The notes below the pieces were generated by a model. That model saw only the letters and a list, made by a program, of their open reading frames with translations, searched no databases and was not told the DNA's origin. The translations under genes and the position numbers were made by a program. Shown piece after piece: positions 5,914 through 7,554 of a stretch of DNA of 7,554 bases. This DNA is from an uncultured Verrucomicrobiota bacterium (GTDB taxonomy: Bacteria; Verrucomicrobiota; Verrucomicrobiia; Limisphaerales; UBA9464): assembly GCA_903925515.1 (NCBI GenBank), contig CAIYFP010000145.1, positions 1-7,554 of the forward strand. The letters are read 5' to 3'. Numbering within the stretch: position 1 is the first letter of the stretch; every line of letters begins with the position of its first letter.

Positions 5914-6684
5914 CTAGCGTTGCTTGGTCAGCAGCCGGCGGATTCGGATGTTGCGGTACCCGACCTCGTCCTGGTGGTCCTGAAGGAGGATGGGGGTGGG
6001 GAAGCGGGTGCCCCAGCGCGCCTCGTTCTTGAACTTGGAGGCGGCCTTGGCAGCAAGGAGCTCGGGCGACCCGAGCCGGTAGCGCAACACAAGACAGTCG
6101 TTGAGCCAGTGCTCCACGTCGTCGCCCCGGACGACGATCCGGGACGTGTTGATCTCGCCCGCCTTGCGCACGGGCGCCTTGATGGGCGGCAAGGCGTCGT
6201 ACAGGGCGCCCGTCTGGCGCTTGGGGCCATGCGATGCGTCGGGATGGGCGTCGTCGTCGATGACTTGGTATTCGTGCCCGATGGGCGCGCCGCGTTGCTC
6301 GTCGATGAAGTACTTCACGCCGCTGTTGCCGCCCGGGGCGATGCGCCACTCAAAGGACAACTCGAAGCTTTCGAAGGCCTCGCGGGTGATGATGTCGCCC
6401 CCGCCGGCCTTGGGCTTGTGATGGAGCCAGCCGTCGGCCACCTCCCAGCCTTGGGCGGGGAAGCCTGGCTTGCCGAACCCGCGCCATGCGGAGGTGGATT
6501 GGCCGTCAAAAAGCAACTGCCAGCCCGAACGAAGCTCGGAGAATGTCAGCGTGTTGGGCTCGTTTTGGTCAGGAAGAAAGGAGCAACCCGCCGAGGCCAG
6601 GGCGAGAAAGGCCGCCGCGGCCGTCGCCGCGACCGCGTGCCCATGCCGGACGGGCCGGCGGGATGAAGTCGGGGAGGCGTTCAC
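5914..6684 (-). CDS. DUF1080 / 3-keto-disaccharide hydrolase-like protein, putative lipoprotein
   Basis: The 256-residue product carries a PF06439 (DUF1080) concanavalin-like domain from about residue 50 to 251: GWQLLFDGQSTSAWRGF (54-70), ELSFEWRIAPGGNSGVKY (108-125), HEYQVIDDDAHPD (137-149), VEHWLN (190-195) and the C-terminal LQDHQDEVGYRNIRIRRL. The N-terminus has basic residues, an Ala-rich hydrophobic stretch (17-33) and Cys34 in LASAGC, a loose lipobox (Ser at -3), so export as a lipoprotein is likely; a plain signal peptide is the alternative. The GTG start at 6684 overlaps the TGA stop of the upstream paralogue by four bases (GTGA), indicating translational coupling. Compared with the upstream paralogue, the conserved LQDHG..VWYRN becomes LQDHQ..VGYRN and HWLNG becomes HWLND, so its activity may differ. 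Some relatives cleave 3-keto-glycosides; that role here is family inference. Confidence 0.88.
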   Translation of the reverse strand: MNASPTSSRRPVRHGHAVAATAAAAFLALASAGCSFLPDQNEPNTLTFSELRSGWQLLFDGQSTSAWRGFGKPGFPAQGWEVADGWLHHKPKAGGGDIITREAFESFELSFEWRIAPGGNSGVKYFIDEQRGAPIGHEYQVIDDDAHPDASHGPKRQTGALYDALPPIKAPVRKAGEINTSRIVVRGDDVEHWLNDCLVLRYRLGSPELLAAKAASKFKNEARWGTRFPTPILLQDHQDEVGYRNIRIRRLLTKQR

Positions 6685-7355
6685 AGGCGGCGAATCTTGA
6701 TGTTGCGATACCAGACGTCGTCGCCGTGATCCTGGAGGCAGATGTGGCCGGAGGGTTGCTGGGCGAAGCCGGGCCATGAGTTGAACTTGGAGCCTGCGAT
6801 CAGCGCCCGCGTCTCGGGCGACTGGAGATCCACCGCAACGACCTTGCTGCCGTTGAGCCAGTGCTCCACCTGGGAGCCGCGCAGGACGATGCGGCCCTCG
6901 TTCCATTCGCCCACGGGCCGCGTCTTCTTGGCGGCATTGGCGGCGACGAGGGCGTAGAGGGCGGAGGCGCTGGTCTTGGGGTTCTTGCCGTCGCCGTGCT
7001 TGGCGTCGTCGAGGACCTGGTACTCGGGGCCGGTCTCGTAGGGGGCGCCGGGCTTCTCGCTGACGCGGTACATGACGCCGCTGTTGGCGCCGGGGGCGAC
7101 CTTCCACTCGAAGGACAACTCGAAGTCGGCGAACTGCTCGCGGGTGACGAGGTCGCCGCCGCCGCCCTTGGCGAGGACGTGGAGGGTGCCGTCCTCGACC
7201 TTCCAGCCCTTGGCGGGGAAGTCCTTGCCCTTGTAGGCGCGCCATGCGGAGGCGTCCTTGCCGTCGAACAAGGTTTGCCAGCCGGTGGCGGAGGTTTGCG
7301 CAAGGAGGACGGCGGTGCACGCAAGGCCCGCGACGAGAGCGAACGAACGTTTCAT
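6681..7355 (-). CDS. DUF1080 / 3-keto-disaccharide hydrolase-like secreted protein
   Basis: The 224-residue product starts with a Sec signal peptide (basic MKR, hydrophobic 5-19, probable cleavage near residues 20-23) and then a single DUF1080 domain: GWQTLFDGKDASAWRAY (25-41), GGGGDLVTREQFADFELSFEW (64-84), NSGVMYRV (91-98), PEYQVLDDAKHGDG (110-123), GEWNEGRIVLRG (149-160), VEHWLNG (163-169) and ICLQDHGDDVWYRNIKIRRL at the C-terminus. These are the normal family motifs. The fold is a concanavalin-like beta sandwich and some members hydrolyse 3-keto-disaccharides or keto-glycosides; the substrate here is unknown. ATG 7355 is preferred because it starts the signal peptide directly; an in-frame upstream ATG at 7391 would place 12 non-signal residues in front. 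It is the first gene of a two-gene unit with the paralogue at 5914-6684. No Shine-Dalgarno; CGCCACTCCC precedes the start. Confidence 0.92.
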   Translation of the reverse strand: MKRSFALVAGLACTAVLLAQTSATGWQTLFDGKDASAWRAYKGKDFPAKGWKVEDGTLHVLAKGGGGDLVTREQFADFELSFEWKVAPGANSGVMYRVSEKPGAPYETGPEYQVLDDAKHGDGKNPKTSASALYALVAANAAKKTRPVGEWNEGRIVLRGSQVEHWLNGSKVVAVDLQSPETRALIAGSKFNSWPGFAQQPSGHICLQDHGDDVWYRNIKIRRL

Positions 7356-7475
7356 GGGAGTGGCGGAAGGAAACCGGGGCGGATGGGTCATGGCAACCGT
7401 GTTGTCGGCATGGCGTGGTTTCGCGGGCGCTGCTCGTCCTTGGATGCCCGGCTGTTTCCGTGGACGATGCGGGCC

Positions 7476-7554
7476 ATGTCAGACGAGCTGCGCCTTGTTT
7501 CCACGGACTTCGACGGGACGATCCATGAGGAGAACGCGCCGGTGCCGATCCCGG
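7476..7554 (+). CDS. HAD-superfamily hydrolase, N-terminal fragment (runs off window)
   Basis: Only the first 26 codons are present. They encode MSDELRLVSTDFDGTIHEEN and a few more residues, with no stop before the window end. STDFDGT is HAD motif I (DxDGT): Asp11 would be the nucleophile and Asp13 the general acid/base. The hydrophobic strand directly in front and the position near the N-terminus fit Cof-type or related sugar-phosphate phosphatases, but the subfamily cannot be judged. An in-frame ATG nine bases earlier (7467, giving MRAMSDE) is an alternative start. The gene is divergent from the DUF1080 pair with a gap of about 120 bp. Confidence 0.8.
   Translation, partial: MSDELRLVSTDFDGTIHEENAPVPIP

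Overview
The window is a GC-rich bacterial chromosome segment, most likely from a Verrucomicrobiota member. Two things point there: a short orphan pseudopilin with the verrucomicrobial-style NLRTID..K.QWA.ENKK body, and a tandem pair of exported DUF1080 (3-keto-disaccharide hydrolase-like) proteins, a family greatly expanded in Verrucomicrobiota, Planctomycetota and Bacteroidota. Most starts have no Shine-Dalgarno sequence, so starts were chosen from protein family alignment, alternative codons and neighbour spacing. The assignment is inference; no rRNA or marker gene is present.

Layout, left to right. 1-250 has no convincing gene but holds a long imperfect inverted repeat (17-140) that could encode a structured RNA, a 14-bp palindrome (164-177) and an AT-rich island with a TTGACA box (212-217). 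On the minus strand, pepP (803-2098, aminopeptidase P) is followed 18 bp downstream by a DUF721/DciA-like protein (251-784), a likely two-gene operon. Divergent from it is an unrecognised multi-spanning membrane protein (2190-3356, plus). After a 177-bp convergent gap comes a zinc-dependent alcohol dehydrogenase-like MDR enzyme (3534-4559, minus), itself divergent from a DedA-family membrane protein (4625-5296, plus). A pseudopilin (5467-5874, plus) converges on two DUF1080 genes (6681-7355, then 5914-6684, both minus) that overlap by four bases (GTGA). At the right edge the first 26 codons of a HAD-superfamily hydrolase run off the window (7476 onward, plus).

The genes are mostly housekeeping or envelope functions and do not form one pathway. 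The clearest functional units are the pepP/DciA-like pair and the coupled DUF1080 pair, in which one product looks Sec-secreted and the other looks like a lipoprotein, suggesting carbohydrate processing in the periplasm or at a membrane. I see no CRISPR array, transposase, tRNA, rRNA, phage gene or defence cassette. Very long plus-strand reading frames across 17-1390 and 1439-2190 are antisense shadows of the minus-strand genes. No gene-free stretch exceeds 300 bases; the longest is 1-250. The gaps 3357-3533 (one weak hairpin) and 5297-5466 (nothing recognised) are the next longest.
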